Source: Blastocladiella emersonii ATCC 22665 | Lineage: Eukaryota > Blastocladiomycota > Blastocladiomycetes > Blastocladiales > Blastocladiaceae | DNA: 64,000 bases | Assembly: GCA_025594325.1 (NCBI GenBank) | Contig: JANHCV010000013.1 | Span: 434,001 to 498,000, forward strand | Direction: 5' to 3' | Shown: one piece after another, positions 29,272-38,292 of the stretch | Numbering within the stretch: position 1 is the first letter of the stretch | Layout: the number at the start of each line of letters is the position of its first letter | Notes under the pieces: model-generated | The model's database searches: none | What the model was told of the DNA's origin: nothing | The model's input: only the letters and a program-made list of their open reading frames with translations | Made by a program: the position numbers and the translations under genes

Positions 29272-29766
29272 ATGTACTACGACAGCGACAGCGACAGCCA
29301 TGTCCCCAACCCCCTTGATGAGTTCCTGCTTAGCATTGCTTACTGCAGAGGCAAGGTGGTTGACTTTGACAAGGTGAAGGCCTTGACCATGGACGCTGCA
29401 CGCAAGGCATGGCTGGGCAATGACAAGTCTCTGGCAGAGGCCATGAAGACGCTGCGTGTTGTTATTGCCCGTCTTGCAGTGTTGCAGCACGTCCAAGGGG
29501 CGCCTGTGAAGACACAGCAGCTGTACGACAGCACGTCAATGAAGCGGCTCCTGCCAGACATCCCCTTGAAGAAGGGTGCTCCCTCAATTGACTTTGACCA
29601 GCTTGCACAGGACTTTCCTCTGGACACGTCCGAGTGGGATGCCATCAAGGTAGAGTACCAAGACTGGCTCAAGAAGCAGTCTTCCAAGCGACTTGCCCGG
29701 CTGTGTGTGCGCCCAGAGCGGAAGCCCAAGAAGAAGGCTGAGAGCGACTCTGACCTGAGCAAGTGA
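29272..29766 (+). CDS. Hypothetical 164-aa protein of the element
   Basis: Start MYYDSDSDSHVPNPLDEFLL. Mostly helical, with a middle segment LAEAMKTLRVVIARLAVLQH and a Lys/Arg-rich C terminus ending KKKAESDSDLSK, suggesting nucleic-acid or nuclear association. An AT-rich TTAAATATATTG lies about 40 bases upstream, unlike the motif used by the capsid genes, so it may be expressed at a different time. First gene of the plus-strand replication arm. No family recognised. Confidence 0.65.
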   Translation: MYYDSDSDSHVPNPLDEFLLSIAYCRGKVVDFDKVKALTMDAARKAWLGNDKSLAEAMKTLRVVIARLAVLQHVQGAPVKTQQLYDSTSMKRLLPDIPLKKGAPSIDFDQLAQDFPLDTSEWDAIKVEYQDWLKKQSSKRLARLCVRPERKPKKKAESDSDLSK

Positions 29767-29770
29767 ACAC

Positions 29771-29925
29771 ACCAGGACGGGACAAGGACACAATGCACAG
29801 GACGGGACAAGGACACAATGCACAGGACGGGACAAGGACACAATGCACAGGACGGGACAAGGACACGATGCACAGGGCAGGCCAACCAGGACGGGACAAC
29901 GACACAGTGCACAGGACAGGCCATG
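29771..29925. repeat. 25-bp tandem repeat, about six copies
   Basis: Unit AGGACGGGACAAGGACACAA plus TGCAC, near-identical for four copies then diverging. Lies between the 164-aa gene and the primase-helicase. Confidence 0.9.
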
Positions 29926-30021
29926 CCAACAAGGGCTCCCGGGGCACAGTCATTAACGCTAAATCCTGCGCGTTTAAACGCACCTGTCCTGTCACCCTTT
30001 CTGTTACCTCATCATAACAAC

Positions 30022-33000
30022 ATGGTCTGCAATCAGGTTCCCAGTAAACATGGCACCGCCTTTGGTCTCAAGTGGTTCCATGGCAAGGATGGTGGCGACA
30101 GCGACATGGGCCCTCAGCGCACGCTCTTGTCCGAGCTGCAAGACAACGAGACAGTCATCAAGCGCCTCGTTGACAAGGGCGTCGACAACCACAGCCAACC
30201 CAAGGCGGCGCACTACTTTGCCAAGGTCAAGACAGCTGACCTGGCCGGGCTCCTTGACAAGAACTGCTGCATCCAGGAGATGGTCCACCCCAATCGCCTG
30301 TCCAAGGTCTACTTTGACATTGACTGCCCAGGCAACCGCAAGGACGTGACCCTGGACGTCATCAAGAAGGTCATCCTGACCCAGGTCCCCAGCGCCAACC
30401 TCCAGGTCTGCAGCTACGAGACGGACCTCAAAAAGTCATGGCACATTGTCCTCAGCAACTACACGGCCACGCTCAAGGACATGCCGTTCCTGAAGCTGTT
30501 CTGCAGCCACCCCGACCATGTCAAGCTTGGCTTTGACTCCAGCGTGTACAGCAAGCACCGCTTCATGAAGTGCATCAACCAGTCCAAGCCCAAGAAGACG
30601 CCCAGCGTGTGGATCTCGGGTAACAAGGACCGCCTGTCCAAGCACTTGATCCAGTGCGACTTTGACCCCAACTGCGCGTCGGTCTTGGACCTGTCCTTTG
30701 AAGAGGTTGTGACTGCCAAGGCCAAGGAAGCGCGGACCAAGCGCCACGTGGGTCGCCTTGACTACGACCTTGACATCCCCGAGTTCAAGGACGTGCAGAT
30801 CGACCCCGACTTCTTGTACTACGACGCCACGCCACTCGAGATCCTCCACAACATCCCCATCAGCCCCGAGAACGCGTTCCACAACAACGTGACCTGGCGG
30901 ATCATGACATGGGCCATGCGCAAAGGGGTCACATTTGACCAGTTCTGGGCGTGGACGTCGCAGCAGGACAACTCGGCTCAGCGCATGCAAAAGTACTGGG
31001 GCCGATGGAACGAGATTGCCAGCAACGACAACTACCAGGTGCTGGACACGTTTGTCAAGGCCATCTTCTACAAGTGGTTCCCAGCCGCGTTCAAGTCCAA
31101 GGCCATGGCCAAGTTTGAGCAGTCGCTTGAGGTACCGGTGGACGTGACCAGCCCCAACCAGTTCCTGTCCTGCAACAACATTACCCTGGCCAAGTTCAAC
31201 GTGCTGGCCACGGGCATGGGCTCCAACAAGATGGGCGCTGTTTGCGACTACATTGCCAAGTACCCAGACGCGCAAGTGGTCTGGATCACACCTCGCATCA
31301 CCCTGGCCCACAACACCGAGGGTCGAGCCTGCGAACAGAAGCTTGGCTTTGTCAACTACTGCAGCATCAAGGACAAGAAGACACTGGGGGATCACAAGCG
31401 ACTCATTGTCTCGCCGTGCTCGCTGCACTACTTGACCAAGCCCTACAACATTGTTGTGGTGGACAAGTCTGAGACGGTCCTCAAGATGTTCCAGGACGCC
31501 AAGTTGCACACAACCACCATTCGCAACAACCTCGAGGCCAACCTCAAGGCCTTCAAGACGCTGTGCGAGCACAAGGGCAGCAATGGTATCTTCATGGACG
31601 CGTTTGTCACAAACCTGACCATGGACGTCCTCCGCTCCTTTACTGTCGAGCACAACATCAAGACCATACTCCATGGTAAGATCAAGGTGATCACAAACAC
31701 GCTCGGCAAGAATTTTGAGCCGCACAAGATGAGCCTCATCACCGACGACAAGGACAACGAGAAGTCCGCCGAAGACATCATGGAGAGCAACATCATTGCC
31801 GACCTCAAGGCCAACAAGAAGCTCTACCTCTTCCTCCCACGACCATGCAAGACGTCAACCAAGTGGTCGGTGCAGACCTTTGGCGAGTACCTCGAGCGGG
31901 TCTTTGCCAAGGAGACGTGGAAGATTGGCAAGCAGATCAAGCTCTACCACGGCGACCGCCCCAACCACGAGGACAAGGAACTCATTGACCCTGACTCTGT
32001 GTGGGGCGACAATACGGTCCGTATAGTCATCGCCAACCTCAAGATCACTGTGGGGGTCAACTTTTTGAAGCCATACGTCTTCCACAAGGTGTACGCGCGC
32101 TACAAGTCCTGGGTCCCTGCCCGCGACTTCTTCCAGGCAATCTACCGCGTGCGCTACCCCATTGACAACGAGATCGTGTTCATGATCAGCCATGGTTGCC
32201 GCGGCGCGTACATGAACAAGTTACAGGTCATTGACTTGGACTCGGTCGGCAAACTTCACCGGGCTATTGTCAAGAACACGGATCTCGAGAACGAGATGGC
32301 CGCTGTGACCTTCTGCCTCAAGGTCTTTGACGCCTTCCGCAAGGTCATCAACATTGTCATGGACAACTCCCCCAAGTACTACTACAAGGCGCACCCCGAG
32401 ATTAAGGATGTCATGACGTTGGGCTGGTCTTTTGAATGGGCAAACGTCCAGCTACCGTCCAAGGAGATCATGCGCGCCTACTGCAAAGGTACCATCAAGG
32501 ACCCGGACTGGACCATCTCCCTCTCCGTCCGCAAGGCCTTCTTCATCCGCAAGTTCAATGGTCTGAGCATGGACAACATGAAGATCATCTGGGACGACAA
32601 CGCGGAGAGCTTCATGGAGCGTATCCAGCACTTTTACACCAAGGACAAGGGCCACGTCCTGCAAAAGCTCCTGGAACACAACGACATGGACCTCCGCACG
32701 TCCAAGGAGTTCAACATCCAGGCCACCATCCCCGCCAAGTTTGAAGCAGACATCCACAAGTACTTCAAGAAGCTTGGGTATTACAAGTGTGACACAGCAA
32801 CAGTCCTAAACAGGCTTCTCAGCACTTACTTTAACAAGTGCCTTGCTGTGCCAGACAAGGACGAACCCCGGGTCTCAGTACGCGGCAAGAAGTACAGTAA
32901 CCTGAAGTGGACAGACAACATTCTGTACTTTGTCATGTACGAGACCTGGACCCCACCCCCGGCCAATCTGGCCCCGTTTGTCCTGGAGATGGACGAGGAC

Positions 33001-33033
33001 GAGGACAACAACGAGGACAACAACGAGCTCTAA
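30022..33033 (+). CDS. Primase (archaeo-eukaryotic) fused to superfamily-2 helicase
   Basis: 1,003 aa from ATG 30,022; a longer frame upstream is translated tandem repeat. The N-terminal primase domain has YFDIDC (Asp99, Asp101), SWHIVL (His141) and FDSSVYSKHRFMKCINQSK (Asp172, Arg180), matching the primase family of herpesviruses and nucleocytoviruses. A helicase domain like the herpesvirus origin-binding/UL9 group follows: P-loop region ATGMGSNKMG (396-405), ITPRITLA (423-430), VVVDKSE (478-484), LKITVGVNF (673-681) and FFQAIYRVRY (703-712). The family normally has GKT and DExE at the first and third, so both NTP-binding motifs deviate. The last codons lie inside the right TIR. This is the only replication enzyme seen in the element. 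Confidence 0.85.
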   Translation: MVCNQVPSKHGTAFGLKWFHGKDGGDSDMGPQRTLLSELQDNETVIKRLVDKGVDNHSQPKAAHYFAKVKTADLAGLLDKNCCIQEMVHPNRLSKVYFDIDCPGNRKDVTLDVIKKVILTQVPSANLQVCSYETDLKKSWHIVLSNYTATLKDMPFLKLFCSHPDHVKLGFDSSVYSKHRFMKCINQSKPKKTPSVWISGNKDRLSKHLIQCDFDPNCASVLDLSFEEVVTAKAKEARTKRHVGRLDYDLDIPEFKDVQIDPDFLYYDATPLEILHNIPISPENAFHNNVTWRIMTWAMRKGVTFDQFWAWTSQQDNSAQRMQKYWGRWNEIASNDNYQVLDTFVKAIFYKWFPAAFKSKAMAKFEQSLEVPVDVTSPNQFLSCNNITLAKFNVLATGMGSNKMGAVCDYIAKYPDAQVVWITPRITLAHNTEGRACEQKLGFVNYCSIKDKKTLGDHKRLIVSPCSLHYLTKPYNIVVVDKSETVLKMFQDAKLHTTTIRNNLEANLKAFKTLCEHKGSNGIFMDAFVTNLTMDVLRSFTVEHNIKTILHGKIKVITNTLGKNFEPHKMSLITDDKDNEKSAEDIMESNIIADLKANKKLYLFLPRPCKTSTKWSVQTFGEYLERVFAKETWKIGKQIKLYHGDRPNHEDKELIDPDSVWGDNTVRIVIANLKITVGVNFLKPYVFHKVYARYKSWVPARDFFQAIYRVRYPIDNEIVFMISHGCRGAYMNKLQVIDLDSVGKLHRAIVKNTDLENEMAAVTFCLKVFDAFRKVINIVMDNSPKYYYKAHPEIKDVMTLGWSFEWANVQLPSKEIMRAYCKGTIKDPDWTISLSVRKAFFIRKFNGLSMDNMKIIWDDNAESFMERIQHFYTKDKGHVLQKLLEHNDMDLRTSKEFNIQATIPAKFEADIHKYFKKLGYYKCDTATVLNRLLSTYFNKCLAVPDKDEPRVSVRGKKYSNLKWTDNILYFVMYETWTPPPANLAPFVLEMDEDEDNNEDNNEL

Positions 33034-33740
33034 GACACTCCACGACCTGCCACGCTGCCTTCCTGCCTGCTAAGACGCTGCCTGCTAAGACGCTCCCTTG
33101 CCCTGACCCCTGTCCTGCCCAATACATTGATGCTGCTAAGACGCTCCCTTGTCCTCAACCTTCCCCCCCCCCTGTACCCTGACCTCTTGTCTTTGAAAGT
33201 TCCACTTTCATGGCAAAAAAGGGTAGTGTATATATATACTCTGTCGTAATATGCCATGAAAGTGGAACCTTTACGGTGAGTGGCTTCATAGCAGCCGCTT
33301 GCGGCAGGTGGTCGGGGATGGGCTTGGGGGTCAGGTCAGGGACCAGACCATGGAACTCTGTCAGTGGGTAGCCGCAGCTGCGCTGCTCTTCGTCTCGCTG
33401 CGCTTGCCAGCTGCCGCCGACCGCTCGGGGTAAGCAATGGTCAGCCCGAGCGGTTGGTCAGGGACGGGCTCAGGGATCTGCTCTTGGACTTGTCTCACAG
33501 ATTGACTCGCAGCCGTGCCCATGCGCCATTCATCTGCACGTGATCCACGTGACCCACCCGCCACCCGCCCCCGTGCCGTATCCCTGGGGCATTTGGCAAA
33601 TCTCAATATATTACTCGGGGTAACGCATTGCCGATCACGTGGTTAGCCCGAGTGACTGCCGCCGACCGCTCGGGGTAAGCAATTGGTCAGCCTGGGTGGT
33701 GGTGGGTCAGCCCATGCCGTATCCCTTAAGGGATACGGCA
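33015..33740 (-). repeat. Right terminal inverted repeat (726 bp)
   Basis: Inverted copy of 15,071-15,796; the two match base for base except three CpG sites, which are intact here. Its inner end covers the last five sense codons and stop of the primase-helicase gene; its outer end is the same 26-bp palindrome (33,715-33,740). The stem-loop described for the left TIR is at 33,199-33,268. Confidence 0.95.
33199..33268. promoter_or_regulatory. Stem-loop with TATA-rich loop in right TIR
   Basis: Same 17-base perfect stem and GTATATATATAC loop as at 15,543-15,612, in inverted orientation. Confidence 0.6.
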
Positions 33741-33745
33741 AGCTG
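33741..33745. repeat. Target-site duplication, right copy (agctg)
   Basis: Matches 15,066-15,070 across the element. Confidence 0.85.
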
Positions 33746-34530
33746 CCGCAGCTGCCGATTGAGATCGTCGAGGAGATCATCGTGGCGGCCTTCTGGGCCG
33801 ACCTCTTGACGCCGATGCCGTGGCGGTATACGCGCGTTTGCGCCAGGCTGCGCACGGCTGCGACGAACCGTCCTGAAGCACTCGCCGTCGCTCCAACTAT
33901 GCGGACGGGCAACCTGCCGCTGCTGCGCGAGCTCGTATGGCACCGCGACCGCGACGTCCTCCGCTACTCGCCAAAGACAATAAGCGTGATCTCGGGCGAG
34001 GGCCGCGTCGACGTGCTCGACTGGTGGCTGCGCGGGTCGGGGCTTAGTCACCACCATGAGCTCAACGCGCTTGAAGCGGCGAGCTGCGCGGGCAAGGTTG
34101 CTGTACTGCAGTGGTGGCTCGACTCGGGGCCCAAATTCGAGTGAGGCAAGGAAGCCGTCGATCTCGCCGCGAAAGCGGGCCACGTCGCTGTGCTCGAATG
34201 GTGGCGCCGCTCGGGGCTCAGGTTCAAGTACTCGCACCTTGCCTTGGCTGGGGCCGCCGTGTGGGGACGCAATGCTGTGTTCCAGTGGTTCACTCGCTTG
34301 GGACTCAAGCTCAAGTCTGATCTCGTCGGTCACTTTGCGACCCAGTCGAAGCGCGTCGATGCACTCAGATAGTGCAGGGCCAAGAACATCGAGCTTTCAC
34401 CTGAGTTGATGTCGCTGGAGCAAGCGTGCAGCAATGGTGACCTTGTTGTTCTCGAATTTTGGTTCCGCGAGTTCCCCAGCAAGATGCGCGCCATGAACTG
34501 GTCTGCCGCCCACACCGCGGCCGCATGGCA
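33741..34530 (+). pseudogene. F-box/ankyrin-like gene, 3' part, split by the element and decayed
   Basis: Continues the gene started at 15,047. It opens with an F-box (LPQLPIEIVEEIIVAAFWAD) and goes into ankyrin-like repeats of the VLEWW type (GRVDVLDWWLRGSGL, GKVAVLQWWLDSGPKFE, GHVAVLEWWRRSGLRFKYSH, GDLVVLEFWFREFPSKM). Beyond the viral insertion it has two in-frame stops, TGA at 34,142 and TAG near 34,370, while the reading frame is otherwise kept through both. The original protein was probably an F-box adaptor of the kind duplicated many times in zoosporic fungi. Confidence 0.85.
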
Positions 34531-34835
34531 CAAAGGGAGACCGGCCCAAGGCCAAAAACCCTCCAACCCGGCTGCCCCAAATCTCGACCCACCTGGCGGT
34601 AGCGGAGCGTGTGAGCGTGCTCCGCAGCTCAGCGCATGTCGCCGCACACCCTCTGGGAGCGGTTCGTGTGCTCTGGAAACGACGCGTCGATCTATCATGT
34701 GATGTCCGCGTGCCGCGGGTCAGCCCCGAAGGTCGCCGTCGTCAAGTCCCCCTGCCGTCGTCATCGCGACGTCCGCCGCCACTCCCCGCGCACTCCCCTC
34801 ACCTCTCATTTAATACCACGTAAACTTCATGCAAT

Positions 34836-36515
34836 ATGCTCAGGGCTATCCATGTACCTGAAGTCCTCGAGCGGATTCTTGTTTATGCGATCGAACAACA
34901 CGACGACCCAGAGGACACGGCGGGGCTGCTCGAGTACGCTCGTGTGCTGCCGCGAGCGCTCGCCCCGCGTATCGATGTCGCACTTCTCGAAACTGCTTCA
35001 AACCTCTCGGTTGACGGCGCGACCGGGCGCGGTAACGTACTGGCTCTCAGAAAGCGGGCCGAGCTTAGGCTCAAGCTCACCAGCTGCTCCATTGACGCGC
35101 TTGAAGCCGCCATCCGAGGAAATCATCTCGAAACACTCGAGTGGTGGCGTGCCTCTGGATTACTTGATGTCAGCGACGTCAAAGATTACCTAGACTTGTG
35201 CGACTACTACTCGTCAAGCCCATACGCTGCGCTCGGAATCCCATACGACGAAGAACTCTTTCATCAGAACTCGTACCGCAGCGAATTTATCATCGGCGAC
35301 CCGCCCCAGCTGCTTGCCGTGGACCGAGGCATCTACGATTTGTACCTCGACATCGCTCTAGGCAACATTGCGGACCTCATCATTCAGTCGCAACCAATCT
35401 CAATGGCCGGCATCAGCTTACTCAACGCCGCCATGGCGAATCCGCGGCAAGCGCTCGAGCTGGTTGCCGTGAACGAGTCTACCGTCGACCTGACACGTTT
35501 CCTTGCCCTGCGCTTTCCGCAGTCGGTGCGCACGGTCCAATACATGGGCGACTGGCTTGGCTGCTTGCTGACGTCCGCACCGACTCAACTTGCACCAGTA
35601 CGATGGCCGTCGGGCCTTGAGTCGCTGATCCTTCGTGCAAGGGGACTTTCGGTAGCGGCTCCTTACCTCTTGCTTGAACTCCCCATGACCCTCCGATCCC
35701 TCATGGTTTCGGATAGCATGCTGGACGAGCAAGTCCTTTTCAAGATTGCACAAGTGCTTCCCCCCTTCCTCAAGGAGCTCAAGCTCAGTTCGTGTAAGTT
35801 GACTGTCGATGGATTCCTGACGATTATTCCTCGCCTTCCCGCCACGCTTGAGAAATTGTCAATCTGGCAGCTGCAAAGCAGCGTGCAATTCGGCGTCCAG
35901 TCAGTAACTGACCTGCTTGACAAGCGACCCGCCGTGCTCCCCCTGCTCCTCACCGCCCTTGATCTTTCGGGCAAAGAGTTGACGTCACGGTTGATTCGAG
36001 TCCTGGGCCCTTCCCTTCGCTACCCACTCAAGACCCTCGCTCTGCGCTTCAAGAACGCCGAGAACAGTGCAATCGCCGAGCTCGCCAATGTGTTCCCTCC
36101 GAACCTCAAAGCATTCGTGACCCGCGGCTGCAAAATATCACACGCAGCGATCATGCGACTGATTCCGTGCCTCCCTCGTACACTTACCAAGCTCGACCTT
36201 AATGATTCCGAGCTTGAGTTGGCAGGCGCCGCGCTTCTTGCACATCGCATCCCGCCCCGACTCGCGGAACTGTACCTGCGTTCGACGAAGCTTGACGACG
36301 CGGCTGTCGCCGTCCTTGCTCCTGTGCTCCCGCAGATGTTGATCAGGTTGAACTTGGCAATGAACTCGATCACTGACGTTGGCGCGGATATTCTTGCCAA
36401 TCATTTACCGCCTGGTCTTGCCGCACTTTCGATGGGATGCAATGAATTATCAGATGTCGCAGAGTCGAAACTCGTCACCGCTGCTCCGCTGATTTCAAAC
36501 GTCCATTACGTGTGA
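34836..36515 (+). CDS. Leucine-rich-repeat protein with F-box-like N terminus
   Basis: 559 aa, single exon. The N terminus has an F-box-like helix (VPEVLERILVYAIEQ), then one ankyrin-like unit (AAIRGNHLETLEWWRASGLL). From about residue 250 onward there are eight or so leucine-rich repeats with LxxLxLxxxxL spacing, clearest at the end: LTKLDLNDSELELAGAALLA, LAELYLRSTKLDDAAVAVLA, LIRLNLAMNSITDVGADILA. Such proteins usually pick substrates for SCF ubiquitin ligases; here that is inferred from architecture. Unlike its decayed neighbour it has no stop or frameshift. Confidence 0.75.
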   Translation: MLRAIHVPEVLERILVYAIEQHDDPEDTAGLLEYARVLPRALAPRIDVALLETASNLSVDGATGRGNVLALRKRAELRLKLTSCSIDALEAAIRGNHLETLEWWRASGLLDVSDVKDYLDLCDYYSSSPYAALGIPYDEELFHQNSYRSEFIIGDPPQLLAVDRGIYDLYLDIALGNIADLIIQSQPISMAGISLLNAAMANPRQALELVAVNESTVDLTRFLALRFPQSVRTVQYMGDWLGCLLTSAPTQLAPVRWPSGLESLILRARGLSVAAPYLLLELPMTLRSLMVSDSMLDEQVLFKIAQVLPPFLKELKLSSCKLTVDGFLTIIPRLPATLEKLSIWQLQSSVQFGVQSVTDLLDKRPAVLPLLLTALDLSGKELTSRLIRVLGPSLRYPLKTLALRFKNAENSAIAELANVFPPNLKAFVTRGCKISHAAIMRLIPCLPRTLTKLDLNDSELELAGAALLAHRIPPRLAELYLRSTKLDDAAVAVLAPVLPQMLIRLNLAMNSITDVGADILANHLPPGLAALSMGCNELSDVAESKLVTAAPLISNVHYV

Positions 36516-38292
36516 CAGCAGCTATTTTTCAAATCGAACCCAAATGTTACTTCGGTCTTTGCCCGAAAAAATAGCTAGTCCCTGTCTAACACCGATAGTG
36601 TTACGCTCGCTGAATGGAATCCGCGCTCATTCGGCTAGCAGCCCACGGTCAGTAGGCTCGAAGTCACACGTGAACTACGATCCAGTTCGCGGCACGGCAC
36701 TTGCACCCGCAACCGTGTGACGCGTAGAGCGAACATGTGCGATACGCGAGGTCATGGAGAAACATGGCCCCTTCACGCCCCTCGTACGACGGTCGAGGCC
36801 CTTGAGTGCATTGGAAACGTCCATCAAAAATCCTTCTCGTCCCGCACTGCCGCGGAAGCGCGAGCACAAACTTGCGCGAGATCAGGTCGACTATGGCCAC
36901 TCCGCGATGGATATGGCCACGACGACCTCAACGACGGACGGTCGTTACGTCATGTGGTTTCGCGCTCGTTCTACAATTGAATCTTAGCCAGAATGCGATG
37001 CAGTTTCCATTCCGCGCGATCCGGGGCCGAATGCCCACCGTCGAGTGACGCACGAGCGCTCGCGAGCCGCTCGCGAGTTACACGAGCCACGCCATCCGCA
37101 TGATGACGTACAAGACTCGTTGAGCACACGACTTGCCGCCGTTTGAACGACAGCGCTCAGCACGGCGCAAGCGCCCTACTTAGCGTGGTATTTCACCCTC
37201 GATTGAAAACATAACGCAAAGCGGTTAGGTGGCTCGAGTATAATATAACCAGACGCTGACTGCTGTCAAGTTCGTGGAAAATGACAGGCGCGTTCCGCGT
37301 GTGGTGTGGCGCATCGCGTCGCTGCGAGACACACGTGATATCGCGACGCGTCTCCCGCGTCTCCCGCGTCTCTTCCTGCCACGCGTGCTGGCTGACTTCA
37401 CAAACCGGGTCGGAAATGGCCCAAAGAGTAAAACTAAATGATCAGAACGAGTTTATTTGAATCCGGGGAGCGTGCCGCTGGTGCGCTCGGGGAGGGACTG
37501 ACATGCGTCAGCCCGAGAGTGATGTGTTGGATATGCTCCCAAGCTAATCGACAAAAGTCGATCCAGGATACCCAACTCACTGCGTCCCGGACTGCGGTCT
37601 CGACCCAACCCTTACACACCAGCGCCCCACAACTTCTTGCTTGCAGACCCAGGCTAAACCACCGCCGACACGTTGCTCACATGAATGGTTCCACACGCAC
37701 GACGTGCTTATCCTGCCGCTTCGACATCGCGACTACATGTGATGTGAATGCATCGAGAAGCAACGCCATCGCATCCCACATTCTGCTTGTCCGCTGCTGT
37801 CGCTGCGGTGTGGGCGTCGAAGCGATGTCTTTTTGCAGGGGTCCCCTTGCAATTGCTACGATTCTCCGGGTAGCAGCTGTTCCAGACACGCGAGATGCTC
37901 GACGACGCGAAGGAATCGCTGTACGCACGCCCACTCGCGTAATGAGAAGAGACGCCTTTGCACGGCGAGAGTGAACTGCGTGACGCGAACTTGAGCCCTC
38001 GACCGGAGACCCACCGCAAATTGTTCAGGTGCTTCAATTGCGAAAATACCGACGATGAAGAGCGTTCATGAGGAGCTTCTGTATGCGCTGGAGCAACCCA
38101 GTCAACCCACGCGTCGATCAAACACGTGTTAAGCGCGAAACATGAGACACGCACGCGTCGCTGCGGCCGTTTGAGCCGCAGCATACCTCGCTCACCGCTC
38201 CCTAACAAAACCACTCCCAAGACCCCCGATCGAGCTGTGCAAAATACATTATCAGATTATTCCTCGTTCGTTCCTACAGTACACCCGCCATT
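36516..38292. other. Intergenic, no gene seen
   Basis: About 1.8 kb of lower GC than the flanks. Short open stretches at 36,664-36,990 and 37,438-37,974 lack start context, splice logic or recognisable domains. No repeat array or tRNA-like fold stands out. Confidence 0.45.

Larger units (their letters stand above)
15071..33740. mobile_element. Integrated Polinton-like virus (18.67 kb)
   Basis: Bounded by 726-bp terminal inverted repeats ending in a 26-bp palindrome and flanked by a 5-bp target duplication. Between them lie a major capsid protein, penton-like protein, small virion-type proteins, packaging ATPase, fibre-like protein, DDE integrase, tyrosine recombinase and a primase-helicase. 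This set is characteristic of Preplasmiviricota (Polintons, adintoviruses, Polinton-like viruses, virophages). A family-B polymerase and an adenovirus-type protease, which define canonical Polintons, are not found. Structural genes are mostly on the minus strand in the left half, and the replication gene is on the plus strand at the right end. A 2.2-kb nested insertion (about 26,701-28,953) probably inflates its length. Most virion-gene frames are intact. Confidence 0.93.

Noticed and set aside
29818-30021. Longer start for the primase-helicase
   Set aside because: The extension translates the 25-bp tandem repeat; the first ATG after the array gives a protein starting near the primase domain.
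15071-33740. Canonical Polinton/Maverick transposon
   Set aside because: No protein-primed family-B polymerase or adenovirus-type protease can be seen, and the primase-helicase replaces them; Polinton-like virus is the safer label.
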